From Sacculina carcini (taxonomy: Eukaryota; Arthropoda; Thecostraca; Sacculinidae): 64,000 bases of DNA. Below are positions 32,573-44,504 of the stretch, piece after piece. Location of the stretch: assembly GCA_916048095.2 (NCBI GenBank), contig OU696576.1, positions 3,016,501-3,080,500 on the forward strand. Reading direction: 5' to 3'. The position numbers and the translations under genes are program-made. Position 1 is the first letter of the stretch. Each line of letters opens with the position of its first letter. The notes beneath the pieces are model-generated. The model searched no databases. It was not told the origin of the DNA and saw only the letters and a program-made list of their open reading frames with translations.

Positions 32573-34340
32573 TCAGATATATATGGGTTCTCCAGTATTG
32601 ACATCGGGGCGAGTTCCTGCCGAGCGATTGTAATGTGTTGCCTGCTCGTCTTGCCGCTCCTGTAGTCTCGCTCGGTGTAAATCTCGGTAAATATTCTGGT
32701 TGCTCACGATGCCTGGAAGGTCACCACTCAGTCTTCTGTTCATCAGGAGCTCGGCAGGGTTGGGTAGTTTCCTGTCGATCGGTGTCGCCCTCAGATTCAA
32801 AAGAACGAGCTGAAGGTCATCTCCACTATCATTCACCTTTGTCATTGTTTGCTTTAGCGTTAGTATTGTGCGTTCGATCAAGCCGTTCGACTGGGGGTAG
32901 TGCGGCGAGCTGCTGATGTCATGGATGTTCCATTCTTCCGTAAAACGTGCGAACTCGTGCGAACTAAATTGTGGTCCGTTGTCGCTCACCATCTTCTCGG
33001 GAATTCCAAATTCCGCAAATGTCTGCTTAAGTGCATCTTTCACTGCAGTCGAGTTGCAGTACGAAGGCATTCGCCGTACAATTGGAAACTTCGAGTAGTA
33101 ATCAGCGATGGCTAGGTATTTCTTGCCACCCCAATCGAAAAGATCGGCTCCAACAACTTGCCAGGGTCGAGTTGGTACCTCATGTGGCAGTAACGGTTCC
33201 TTCCGTGGCGCCTTTGCGAATTTGTTACAAACAGGACAGCTCTTGCACATGTCTTCTATGTCCTTGTTGATCCTTACCCAAAATACACATTCCCGAGCCA
33301 ACAGCTTGTACTTTTCTTCACCCAAATGTGCCCCGTGCAGCTGCTTCAGGATCATGGATGTTCTTGATGATGGGATGACAACGCGCTGTCCTCTCATGAC
33401 TACACCATCAACAATTGATAATTCGTCCCGATATGGCCAGTATGCACGCTGATCCTCCCGGATGTCTCCGATTCTTTCGGGCCATCCCCTGTTTATTGTC
33501 TCGCTGAGTGTTTTCAGCTCAAGGTCTTTTTGGGTCTCATTCCGAATATCTCTGATCCGCTTTGGTTCGAAATGGACGTGGTCGACTTGCACATCAAGAT
33601 CGATATGATCGTTGCATGCCCCTGGCGCTCTAGACAGTGTGTCGTCCGCTGTAATGGCGTCTGGCTTGGCGTATTTGATCTCGTAGTCATATGGCTGCAG
33701 TGCAAGAAGCATTCTTTGCAGTCGAGGAGGGGCAGCATGAAGGTGTTTCTTCTAAATCATCTCCAGCGGTTTATGATCGCTATACACCGTCACCGGTCCA
33801 CCATATATATACGTATGGAATCTCCGACATCCGAAGACTACTGTTAGTAGTTCTCTCTCAATATTTGCGTATCGTTTCTTGAAAATCGAAATTCTTGCAA
33901 TTCAGTCTTGTTGCGTGGCTCCTTCATGTCCTGTAAGTCTTTGACTTTTTCCGGGTCTGGGTGTTTCTCGCTTGCGTCAAAAACTGCTCCGAACAATTTG
34001 ACGCTACTGCACTTTATGAAGCACTTACTGCTGTTAAAAGTCAGTCCCGAATGCCTTGCTACTTTCATCAAGTTGTGAAGACGGATGTTGTGTTCTTCTT
34101 CAGTGGTGGAGTACACCACAACGTCGTCGGCAATGCCAATGGCACCTGGGCATTACTCGAGTATTGCATCCATTTTTTGCTGGAATACGTCCTGCGACAT
34201 CCTCAACCCGAATAGCATTCTGTTCTATCGGAAACGTCCGAACGGTGTGTTGAACGTCGTGAGTTCGGAGCTTGCATCATCCAATCCCACTGACCAGTAT
34301 CCGTCGTTGGCGTCCAATTTACTAAAGAATTTACCCCTTA
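32573..34340 (-). pseudogene. Gypsy pol fragment (RT C-terminal half, RNase H, integrase), minus
   Basis: From 34340 the minus strand reads RT motifs (GKFFSKLDANDGYWSV, then ADDVVVYST), so translation begins inside the RT. One stop interrupts the RT, and a break lies between about 33712 and 33850. An open frame of 379 codons (33712-32573) then carries the RNase H end and an integrase with an HHCC region, GADLFDWGG, VSDNGPQFS and GLIERTI. All catalytic integrase residues are present. The upstream RT, protease and gag are missing, cut at the inverted junction. Confidence 0.88.
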
Positions 34341-35508
34341 CTGGTCAGTGAAACATGAGTTGACTGTTCAGAACGGCCTGGGTTACAAGTCAAACAGGCT
34401 GGTCATTCCATCGTCAATGCGACTTGAATTGTTAAATAGGTTTCACAGAATTCACATTGGAGTGGCTTCAATACTCAGGCTGGCGCGGGATAATGCCTTT
34501 TGGCCCGGAATGACGGCAATGGTGAGGGACAATATATTACGATGTGGAACATGCATTTCATACCGTCCCCAACAGCCTCCAGAGCCGTTAACGCCGCACG
34601 AGGTGCCAAGTCGGCCGTGGCAAAAAGTTGGCACGGATATATTCGAATTTCGCGGGGCTAATTATCTCGTTTTAGTCGATTACTTCAGTGGATATATTGA
34701 ATTTGAACGATTGTCGCCTGTAACAACGACGGCTGTGACAAATATTCTCGCCCATCAATTTGCTCGTTATGGTGTGCCGGAAGTACTTGTGTCTGACAAC
34801 GGGCCACAATTTGCCAGTCTTAAATTCAAAGAATTTGCGTCATTTGTGGATATGTTGCATATAACGACAAGCCCGAGGTATCCGCAGTCGAATGGTCGTG
34901 CAGAAAACGCTGTCAAGCTAATCAAGGGGATCTTCCGAAAAGCGCACGATACTCGGCAGAATCCCATGTGGGCGCTCATGCTTTGGCGAAATACGCCCAG
35001 TCAATATACAGCCTTCTCGCCGACGTACGTTACGTTCGGAAGTCGGTGTTGCACTCTGATGCCCACAACCCGACGTTCATTAGAGCCGGGTCCTCCCAAA
35101 GGGGCTCGGGACAATTTGCTGAATAGCAAAGCCGATCAAAAACATTATTATGATCATCATGGAGTGCTGACATTGCCGCCGATCCGTCCAGGGACAGCAG
35201 TTCGGCTAAAACGGCCGGATCAAAACTCGTGGTCACGGGGAGAATGTGTAAGGAAACTACCCCATAAGTCGTATGTGGTAAAAGTTGGTGGCACACTGTA
35301 TCGACGAAATCGCCGTCATATTTTGATGGCAGGGGAAGATAATCCCGTACAGTCAACCCGTAGCTACCAGATGGTCCCAGGGTTTCCCAGCCCTGAGGTC
35401 CTCCCGTCCAGCAGGTCAAACACAACAGGCAATGAAGATCGTGTGTTACCGCGGCGGTCTATGCGTATTCGTCGACCGCCGGCGTATTTGAATGATTATG
35501 TGCCGTGA
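34341..35508 (+). CDS. Gypsy integrase fragment, plus strand, open frame
   Basis: About 387 open codons starting mid-protein (WSVKHELTVQNG), so no true start. It contains a zinc-binding region (HRIHIG...CGTC), the integrase core with Asp in GTDIFEFRG, Asp in VSDNGPQFA and Glu in GRAENAV, and a basic C-terminal tail. It is related to but distinct from the minus-strand integrase next to it. A stop TGA at 35506-35508 ends the frame. Upstream protease, RT and RNase H are missing, so the element is 5'-truncated at the inversion point. Confidence 0.87.
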
Positions 35509-35940
35509 ACGTGTGTTATGCAATGTCGTTTCATGTGGTATGTATGTTGTGATTCACTTGGAGGGGTAACGTGTGTATGTAGTATATGTAACGTGTGTAT
35601 GTATGTGCGTGTATTTTATTTCATGTTTTATATAGGTTGTGATTGACTTGGAGGGGGAGGTGTCACATATGTATGTATGTATATGTGTGTGTGTGTGTAA
35701 GTGTGTGTTATGAACGGTGCGTAACGTCACGAGTCACGCCACTATCGTGGGAGTGGCTGGACGGTGCGCACGCGGGGGCTCGGGAGTGTGGCGCAGGGCA
35801 GTGTGCAATACATGGTCGTATGATCAACATGTTACACATGTGGCACTAACTACACGTCTACTGCCGAAACGCTGAAACTTACAGTGAACTAACAGTGGAT
35901 TAATGATCGAATGGTGATGTTTAGTATACTACACTGAATC
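35509..35940 (+). repeat. 3' untranslated region, polypurine tract and probable 3' LTR
   Basis: The tract gagggggagg at 35651-35660 is followed by tgtcacatatg, taken as the LTR start at 35661. A second copy of the upstream string (gtgattcacttggagggg) occurs about 92 bp earlier, near 35549. The LTR seems to end near 35934. No partner LTR exists in the window. Confidence 0.6.
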
Positions 35941-36342
35941 ATTCATGCATTTTCTCGCCTAAAAGCGTAATTTTTTTGTATGAGTTCACCTCCAAACAGA
36001 GCGCAGTATATTTTTCATCAGCTGAAAACAAATCATGTACAAATGATACTTTCTTAGAGAAAATAAATTCCGCTCTCATAAAATATATTCTGACGAAGAC
36101 ACAGACACACAGAAACACTGACACACTGAAACCATTGAATAGTATTCATTATACAAATTTTTAACAATGTGTAAGTATTTTATTACGCTGTTTTGTTAGC
36201 GATATACGAGATTCGCATAATCGCGATAATTCGACTAAAACTAAATTACTTGCGGAAAATAGCAATTTTCAGTTACTATATCTGTTGGCATTGAATGTTG
36301 GTTGACAATGGATTGATCTTCAAATATAGATTTGGCCTAGAG

Positions 36343-36587
36343 CAGGGGTTCTTAACCAGGGGTATCCATATCCCTTGGGGGTATGGAACAAACGACCGGG
36401 GTATAGGAGTAGATTTCAGGGTACAGGCATATTTTTAATGATTGATAAATAACATAATTATCAATGGGTTTTGCCAGTAATACGTATATAATCCGATAAT
36501 TTTTTAACAGTCAAGTAAAAGAGGCTTTGGGACCATATTCGACGATCCACTGGGGATTTTGGTCCATCAAAAGGTTAAGAACTCCTG
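36343..36587. mobile_element. hAT MITE, 245 bp, just downstream of the CNG channel stop
   Basis: Terminal inverted repeats CAGGGGTTCTTAACC and CAGGAGTTCTTAACC differ at one base. The exact 8-bp TSD gcctagag lies at 36335-36342 and 36588-36595. It has no coding capacity. It sits 45 bp past the putative stop codon, so probably in the 3' UTR. Confidence 0.95.
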
Positions 36588-36631
36588 GCCTAGAGGAGCC
36601 TCGTTGATGAGCTAGATTCATGTGTATTGCG

Positions 36632-36777
36632 TTACCTGCCGTCCGCGGTGTGTGAGTTTGACAGCGGATGTCTGTGCGTCTCCAGAAGGGTGATGCGATG
36701 CTTGACCTTCTGTTGAGATGAAGAGTATTCTCCCAGTAAGCGAGCAAATCTAGTCTGCAGCATGTCCAGTGATTCCT
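36632..36777 (-). CDS. CNGA-like: CNG channel, last exon: leucine-zipper (CLZ) and stop
   Basis: Acceptor ttacag ends at 36778. The exon opens with two bases that complete a Glu codon begun in the previous exon, then [17 protein letters not shown], the CLZ helix that sets subunit stoichiometry in vertebrate CNG channels. The frame ends at TAA 36632-36634. That TAA sits in GGCAGGTAACG, so a donor there, with a further exon, is an alternative. Confidence 0.88.
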
Positions 36778-37200
36778 CTGTAACAACATCACAACGTTTT
36801 AATAGCCTGTGATTGTCTGTGTGCACGTGTGTGTGTATGTGTGTTTGTGTGAACGTCTTGAATTAGTCTGTATTTGGTTTGAATGTGTAACTCAAATGGA
36901 GATAAATATACTTTTACGATAATTACATAGTACACTCACGCACCGTTTCAATTGAAATTGATGTAACCATGAATGGTTGTAAATGCACTTGAGAAAAAAA
37001 TTCCACTCAAATATAATTGTCAATATGACAGAAAAACACAATGTTTGATATATAATTGAATATTTAAAATAAATACACGGGAAACAATATAAAGTACAAT
37101 AAACGTGAAAACCTCGGGGTAATTCAATTTTAGCTCAAGGCTTGATGTTTTTCTTCCGAACGGAAGATGACGCGTATTACTACAAACGAAGTGTGCTCAC

Positions 37201-37940
37201 CAAGCTTTGTAAGTTTCTCATGCGTCGAGAGTCGCTCTTCTTCCGCAATTTTGAGCGCATCTTCGTCGAGAAGACCGTCCTTCTGTAGCAGTTGTCGACC
37301 TTTCTCCATGAGGTTCTTGCGCGCCTCCGGATAGTCAGCCAGAGTGATCCATAGGTCGTCCTTGGACAAGCAGAAAAGGTCGGAGTATCCCATCGACATG
37401 ACGTTAGCTGTACGCCTGTTACCCGTCTTGTTGCCAGGAATGTTCATGATGCTCACTTCGCCAAATACACTGCCGGCTTGCAGGGTCACGTACACAACGC
37501 TGCCATCGTCGGAAACCACGACCACCTTGCCGCGCTTGATAATGTACATTTCCTTGCCAACGTCACCTTTTCGGCAGATGTAGTCTCCAGGACTGAACAC
37601 CTGCAGTTTCAACTTGAGGACCAGCTCAACTAGGAGTCCGGGCTCACAGTCTTGAAACAGTTTCACCTGTTTGAGTGCATCCAGATGCACATGGATAGCA
37701 ATTTCGGCCTTCAGCTTGTCGGGCAACGTTGCCAAAATGGACTCCTCGTCCAGCGACTGTTTGTTCGACCAGAGGTAATCGAACCACTCAATCACACGAC
37801 GCTCCAAGTCTTTGCTGACCTTGCGGAACTCCATGTACTGCTTGATGTTGTCCATCTTGTTTTGAAAATCGGTGCGGGCGGCGTTCATGTTGGTTATCAT
37901 TGAGCCAACGTTACCGACAATGGTGGCGAATATCAAAACG
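37201..37940 (-). CDS. CNGA-like: CNG channel exon: S6 end, C-linker, cyclic-nucleotide-binding domain
   Basis: 740 bp between acceptor attttcag and donor GTGAGC; it enters with one base and leaves with one. It encodes [10 protein letters not shown] (inner end of S6), the C-linker ([20 protein letters not shown]) and the binding domain with [10 protein letters not shown] and the Arg-Thr pair in NRRTAN that contacts the cyclic phosphate. A short extension past the donor is intronic. Confidence 0.95.
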
Positions 37941-38336
37941 CTGAAAATGTGTAAATTTATATTATATGCATTAGCTTGTATTCATGCAATGAATTTTTAA
38001 TATTTCATAATTTCCAGCATTGAATGATATATTATTATTGCTAACTGTATTTATGTCTTATTATGCATTACCATTAATGCATTACTTTCTGTCCACGATG
38101 AACCTGATTACAATATAATTGTGTAAATTATTGTTGAAATGTTAATACTCACACTTTTATTACTTTGTAGTTGGTAATTTAAATACCTAAAATGAAACTA
38201 TGTTGAGTATATATTCGTAACACTGGATTATTATTAGAGCTATTTGGTAGACTTACAATTCAAGGATCATGAGAAAATATGTCATATCCAAACAATTATT
38301 CTGACTGTGCACAACTTAATATCGTCAACGGCTCAC

Positions 38337-38847
38337 CCTGCCAGGAAATCCAAAGTGACAAACACCAGTTCCACGTCCTTCACCGGTTGCGGAGTTTCTC
38401 CAATCGTGGTGAGAGTCAGTGTCGACCAGTAGAAGCTGTAGATGTATTGGTGAACCAGAGTACTGTTGTCCCCGTACTGAATGGCACGATACACCCACTG
38501 GTCGCTGCCGAAACCGATAGCAAAACTGATAGCGAAATAGAAGCACGCGTTCCAGTGAATCAAGATGAGGATGTTGAGAACGACCTTGCCAATGCGGAAA
38601 GCATTCGGAAAGTTTGTGCGCGTTTCAGTGCGGTCGAAAAATTCGCTCATACGCGGATAGCGAAGGACACGGTTGAGTCGCACCAAACAAGGGCATGGCA
38701 CATGAAAATAGCACTCTGTCCCAAGCATAATGTACAGCAGATCGGTGGGTAGTAGTGAAGCGACATCCAAGTAAAACGAAGCCTTCCGTCGGTAGTTGGC
38801 GCGTAACTTGGACAGATCCTGCACCAGTAGACCTTGTTCCAGATAGC
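38337..38847 (-). CDS. CNGA-like: CNG channel exon: S2-S6 core with pore TIGETP
   Basis: 511 bp, entering with two bases and leaving with two, between acceptor accgctag and donor GTGAGC. It begins [11 protein letters not shown], continues with S3 ([20 protein letters not shown]), S4 ([11 protein letters not shown]), S5 ([17 protein letters not shown]) and the pore ([13 protein letters not shown], near 38390-38410), whose Glu is the divalent-binding ring of CNG channels. Confidence 0.96.
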
Positions 38848-39573
38848 CTAGCGGTCACATTGATATATGCAGCAGAGCTCTTGTTAATAACAGCAATTGA
38901 AAACAGCTCGTGTGCATTTGACAGGCACGATCTTAAATATATTCAAGTGAAGGAGTGTTTAATGTGAACTGCCTCCATATTTGGTACTTCAATTAGCTCC
39001 AATGTATGCGTATAGTAAGATTATATGAACCTGATCACTAAACAAATCCATACAATTGAGGACTCAAACATATATCAGGTGAGACAATCATTGAAAATGT
39101 AACCAAATCAAATAGATTTTAACCTGAATTGAAAATTTTGTAGCCTAATATATATATATAATATTCACCCTCATACATTTCACCGCGATGCAATTTTGCA
39201 GACCATAAATGTATATCTACAACAACTATCTGGAAACCTCTGTATATCTAGCCTGACAATTCAATATCAGTGACCTACGGTGCTCAGCCACGTTGTGAAT
39301 GATATGCCACTTACTACGCTTACTTGATAGTCTGATATGCCAACTCTTGCGGCGCCGAATTCACACACTTTGCCAAATCATTGAAGACTAATTTACAGCA
39401 CAAAGCACAAATCTTTAAATTGAAGTCCCAAGTTAAGAACGCATGTTCGCATGTTTATGTTCTTTCATATAGGAATTTGTTAGTACCAACAGCTGCAAAA
39501 CCAATTATTGCTAACGTCTAAGGATGGCAGAGTATTGGACCAGCATACTGGCCCGGTGAGCGGAAGAACGTAC

Positions 39574-39736
39574 TTTCATGTGACTTGATCACCATGTCGA
39601 CAATGTAGATCAGGTCACATGCGTAATCACACGCCAGCCACGCGAGCGGCGCTGCGTTCTGCAGCTCCCAGAACACTGCGCGCGCAATTATCATCAACAC
39701 ATTGTATAGCACAGCCATTGTGATAACACCCAGCCA
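39574..39736 (-). CDS. CNGA-like: CNG channel exon: S1 and S2 region
   Basis: 163 bp between acceptor gtcctcag and donor GTACGT. It encodes WLGVITMAVLYNVLMIIARA (S1) and DYACDLIYIVDMVIK (S2), and leaves one base that joins the next exon to form Ser. Confidence 0.93.
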
Positions 39737-40046
39737 CTGAGGACAAACACACGCACATACAACGCCTATACACATAAATTTGATAGTATATTATGATGTA
39801 GTAGGTTATTAAATATTCCTCAATTTTGAAATGTATGATATACTTTCATCTTGAGGCAGCTTTAGGTTCCATAAAGTGAAAGCTCGATTTGCTAAAGATG
39901 GACATATCAGCGTCTTGGCGTTCCATTTCATGCATACACTGGGAAACAAAGACATGTTCAGTACTGGTTTAAGTTTTTTCGGCTTGTAAACAAATTCCTA
40001 TCCGGTTCCAGAATATGTATTCAAAGACAGGCGCGCGTGGGACATT

Positions 40047-40297
40047 TACGATTGAACGAAACGGCGAGGACACAATCTGCGTGGACCGACTACGACCGGC
40101 TTTCTTGGAAAACGCTTCCATCAGCTTTCCACAAGAGACCGCTGTATCCATCTTCCAGCCGCAATCTGCCTCCAGCAAAACTCCTGCGCGAAACTGCTCC
40201 GGATCAAGAATCCCGGTTCTGCGTACGCGTATCACTCGTTCCGGTCGTGTTGTCCGCCCCCCAGTCCGTTTTTCTCCTTGAACTGGAGGGGGGCTCC
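40047..40297 (+). pseudogene. 3' end of Gypsy pol (integrase C-terminus), truncated
   Basis: Nearly identical, on the opposite strand, to about 14656-14906. It lacks everything upstream. A C-run near 40258-40263 has one more C than the 14-kb copy, shifting the frame. Confidence 0.88.
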
Positions 40298-40911
40298 TGT
40301 GGCGCTTGTGCAAATGTAGGTAAAAAACATTTGCCCATACACCACAAACACACACTCTACCAGCGCTTCAGCGGTACGCGTCCCGGAGGTGTATGTCCCC
40401 TGCACACAGACATACACCACGTACAAACACCAGCCAACGCGCACCAACCCGGTACAGTGTCGCGTCCCGGAGGTGTATGTCCCCTGCACACAGACATACA
40501 CCACGTACAAACACCAGTCAGTGCGCACCAACCCTCTTCAGTGTCAGGGCCAACATCTGGTTCGCATCCGCCTGGCCACATCCTCACCCAGGGATGCAGC
40601 AGCCATCGAGGGCAACATCTGGTCCACAGCCGTGCGCCCAGACCATATGTGACCCAGAACACCAGGCGACAACATACGCGCATACACACACATTCCCAAT
40701 CACACACGCCAGCGACGTATAAAACACCGACACACACACTCTTCCACAACCAGTCCACAGAACTCACCCTGTTGCTGGCTCGCTCTGTTGTTCACCATTG
40801 CTTGTGTTTTGTTTCGCCACAGTAAGTAACCGCCTCTGAACTGTGATCTCTTGTGAATATATATTGTGTTGTCGTCCCCCATTGTGTCGTTCGCCAGACC
40901 CAGGGGGGTTG

Positions 40912-40916
<5 letters not shown>
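40298..40916 (+). repeat. Gypsy LTR, 619 bp, full length
   Basis: Matches 14038-14655 end to end, starting TGTGGCGC and ending TTGCAACA, including the two 84-bp units. Confidence 0.93.

Positions 40917-40977
<61 letters not shown>
40915..40977. repeat. (AT)n microsatellite directly at the LTR end
   Basis: About 60 bases of alternating AT begin at the last base of the LTR. Confidence 0.97.
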
Positions 40978-40978
<1 letters not shown>

Positions 40979-41588
40979 AAATTACAGATATGGTGACATA
41001 CAGGTAAAATTCAAGTACCAAAAAAACACAAAATACACAAGTACAACCAGCTCCGATCCACCCAGCACAACCTACACCAGAAACACACTCCATGGTTGAG
41101 GCGAAGCACAACCTGCCGTCTTCTCTATCACCGGCCGCCGCGACAGGGCACAACACTCCTCGGCCCCAGCAACATCCGTGCTCCCGCCGTGCTCCTCAGC
41201 AAACACCCGTGATCCTCAGCTCCCTGTCGCAGCCGGCCGTGATCCACCGTCCACACAAGCCGCGACGTTCCGTCCTCCGCTCAGATCCTCCGGCTTCGGC
41301 AGCCCCAATTCATCAACCCTCCAGCAGCTTCCTCTGTCGGATCTGCGTCGCATCCAGAGAAGGCGGAAACAGACGAGCGCCCTCGACCACAGCTTCCCCC
41401 TCACTGTCTTCAGCCGGCACCTTGCTCCACAGTCGCCCCCTGCAACACTCTCTTGACACGACGCTGAACACCGCTCAATGCCTGTCCGCCTCTGATGACC
41501 GCCACAACTGCTGCCGAAACCGGGTCAACGCTCCCACCACACCAAAACTCTCCAATAAAACCATCCAAAAACAAAAGATGCCGAAATA
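40978..41588 (+). other. GC-rich, Pro/Ser-coding-like segment of unknown origin
   Basis: About 610 bp, far richer in C and G than the neighbouring intron. Two frames stay open over much of it but resemble no family I know. It ends ccaataaaaccatcc followed by an A-rich tract, so it may be the 3' part of an inserted transcript. Confidence 0.45.
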
Positions 41589-41652
41589 GCTTGTAAACAA
41601 ATTCCTATCCGGTTCCAGAATATGTATTCAAAGACAAGCGCGCGTGGGACAT

Positions 41653-42125
41653 CGATGTTCCACTTGCTCCTACAAGACCACACCACTCGTAAGCACGCCT
41701 CAAGACCGACTCTCCATTTCCCCTAGTTACAGTCACCAACAAAGTTCAGCACACACGCACACCACCTACGCACACACACACAATCACACGCATACACATA
41801 CACACACGTGCACACCATCTACCTGCTACGCATACAGACACGCACGCATTCACAAACAAACATCTACCGCTCGCGCAAGGACCACAGCCACACAAACACG
41901 CGCACACTTCCACTCGCGCTGACATACACACTTGCATACTCAAACATCATAGCCCAAACACACACACACTCACACACACACACACACACTAATGGCTCAG
42001 CAATATACCACACGGCTTAAATTCAGTTCCGTATGGTATTCATATTAGGAACTCAAAATCTAACTATGATTTCTCTTTTATACACTGGATTCTTAAATAG
42101 GCAAATACACGAATGATGAACTCAC
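41653..42125. other. CA-rich intron sequence
   Basis: Interrupted (CA)n from about 41750 to 41990; no gene. Confidence 0.7.
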
Positions 42126-42347
42126 CCGATAGTGAAAAGGTTTGGTCTTATCGACTGCAAACATGCTCGACTTGATTCTCCAGCACATTCTGACGGCGGT
42201 ATCGTGCTCTTCCTGTTGAGCTGCTTCCTCCGTTTTAGTCGCACCGCCGCCACCGCCGCCTTTCATCGTGAACTTCTCCAAGAATGAATCAGGCCGGCTC
42301 TCCTTGTCGTCAGTGCTCCACTTTTTTCGCTTCCAGAATTGCACGGC
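42126..42347 (-). CDS. CNGA-like: CNG channel exon: cytoplasmic N-terminal region
   Basis: 222 bp, phase 0 at both ends, acceptor ttaatag and donor GTGAGT. It contains RPDSFLEKF, a motif shared by CNGA N-termini, a GGGGGG run and FAVDKTKPFHYR just before S1. Confidence 0.9.
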
Positions 42348-42505
42348 CTATTAAAAGTTGGCCGTTGCTTGATGACTCCGGGTAAGGTAAAATCAAGCCC
42401 ACTGACCAGTTTGGTTTGGACGGCCGACCAATCACGTCTCAAAAGCAGTGGGAGATCAAAATAAGTTAAAAGCAAGGGAGATATAATTAGGTTATTGTAT
42501 GGAAA

Positions 42506-44101
42506 GAGAGATGCGACCTAAAAAAATCCGACATTTTTTTTTAAAAAAAACGTTTTTTTGCCAAAGTCATCCTCGGCCAAAAAAACACGTTTTTTTAAAA
42601 ATCATGGAAATAATTCAAATTATGGAAATGATATATTCGGGATGTTAAATGGATTATTTTTTATCAACACATGAGTTATTCATGCTATTAGTGACCCTAT
42701 CAAATTGAATTATCATTAAATATGCACAATAAAATTTATATAATGTGTCTGAAAGCCCTAATAACATTGTTTGCACGGCACTGTGCGGCACTTCTATGTA
42801 CAGTACAGATTTGCATTCAATTATTGAGTTAATCATTGTATAAGAAAGCAGGGCTTGATAACCGTTTTTTCTGATAAAAACTGAAACTGTTTTAAAAAAC
42901 AACGGTTGGCATAAATTTATTTTTACATATTACCTTTTTCCTACCAGAAATGAACTACGTTGATTACAATAGTATACTTCGTTGATTATAATAATAATAA
43001 TATAATAAGCTTCATCATTTCATTCAGCAGATCAATTATTTGCAAATATAAAAGTACAAACACCGCAAATATTTACACAAAGACTACAAATATACACACA
43101 TACTTAGTGTCCTTAATGATACTACGAATAAAAGTGGGTCGCATTAATCAGATTGGCAATCCTCACCAGAAGAACGGGCAATATTTTCGTGTAGGAAAAA
43201 ACGACTGAGGAAATATATTTAATGTACAAGAAGGTATTTGAACACAAATAACTACATCAAAGAAAGCATCATCCATGAAACCAGTTCTAAAAACAAGTTA
43301 CTAATGAAAAACCAATTAATTTGGTTCAACTTTCCTTGATCTGACGCCAATTTTTTCAAAATCTATGCATCTACGAAAACTGATTTTCAAAAATAAGAAT
43401 TTTGATAAAAAAAACATGGCTTAAAAAGACACATTAAATCAAGTGGTTTAACCAGCCGCTCATACCAGCAGGCTACTTGCTATACAAAAGCTATTTGAAC
43501 GCACATCAAACAAATCTATCTTCCATAGAGACTGTTCTAGAAAGTATTGTTTCATTCAAAAAGCGTTAGTTTGAATAAACGTTTGTCAAAAAAACATTTG
43601 ACCAACCCGTTAACTTGTCTTGTTCTGCTGTCAACATTTTCTGAATCTTTACATAAACATAACGAATATAAAACCAGTTTGAAAAGCATCATTGCATTTT
43701 TTCATAAAAACATGTTTTCTTTAAAAAAAACACATGATTACTCAATGAATTTGTTTTGTTCTGCTGACAAATGAGTTCTAATATCCACATCATTAAAACC
43801 ATCTTTAAAAACATGGGTTTTCTCAATGAAAAAACCTAACCATCGGACCCGGATGCACTTTCAAACAGTCTGCTGAGGTATTTTTTTATAAATATTTTTG
43901 TTTTTATACTATTATCAAATTATCTTTGAAATAAGACACGTAAAGATGTACAAAACGTCAATTAAACTCATTTATATGTACTAAAATCCAATATCCGATG
44001 ACAATTGGGGCTAATTCTAAAAAAACAAAAGAACATAAAAAACTAAAAATCATGTTTTTTGCAAAAAAAATGCAACCGAAAAAGGTTATTTTGCATCACT
44101 A
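42506..44101 (-). mobile_element. Second copy of the hAT-like element (uninterrupted), in a CNG channel intron
   Basis: Inverted relative to 12658-23620 and alignable across all three of its segments. It begins gagagatgcgacc and ends ttgcatcacta. The flanking 8-mers tatggaaa (42498-42505) and tatggaat (44102-44109) match at seven of eight positions. It lacks both LTR elements, so it shows the empty sites for each. No ORF of note. Confidence 0.9.
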
Positions 44102-44504
44102 TATGGAATACTGTATGGAATACTGTATTTTTGCATCACTATATGGAATTTGGCGGTGCCATATGAAACGGAAAATAATTTATAAATACCGAAGAATATA
44201 TCAGTGCAATTTGTAGAAACTGTTGGTGAATATATCTAGATTAACAAATAATTGACATTCATACAACCATATTCATATATATGCCATAAACGTCCTACAA
44301 AATTTAACTGTTCGTGATTTGATAGCGAGAAAGTCTCGAATGCGTTGTGAGTAATCCAAAGACTCGACAATAACATTTTCAATAGATGTAATTGCCATGC
44401 TGGTCTGGGATTCTTGCATCACTGTCGTTTTCAAATTGTTTTGGCAATGACCTAACCTAAACCAACCTAATCCAACATGAACATCAACATCTTCAATTAA
44501 ATTA

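Larger units (their letters stand above)
39983..41652 (+). mobile_element. Composite insertion flanked by 64-bp direct repeats, in a CNG channel intron
   Basis: Bases 39983-40046 and 41589-41652 are the same 64 bp with one mismatch (agacag/agacaa). Between them lies 1542 bp: the last part of Gypsy pol, a full 619-bp LTR of the 14-kb family, an (AT)n run and about 610 bp of GC-rich unknown sequence ending in aataaaacc and an A-rich stretch. The Gypsy part starts exactly at the repeat edge. The insert therefore looks like one event that duplicated its target, but 64 bp is long for a TSD. Confidence 0.8.
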
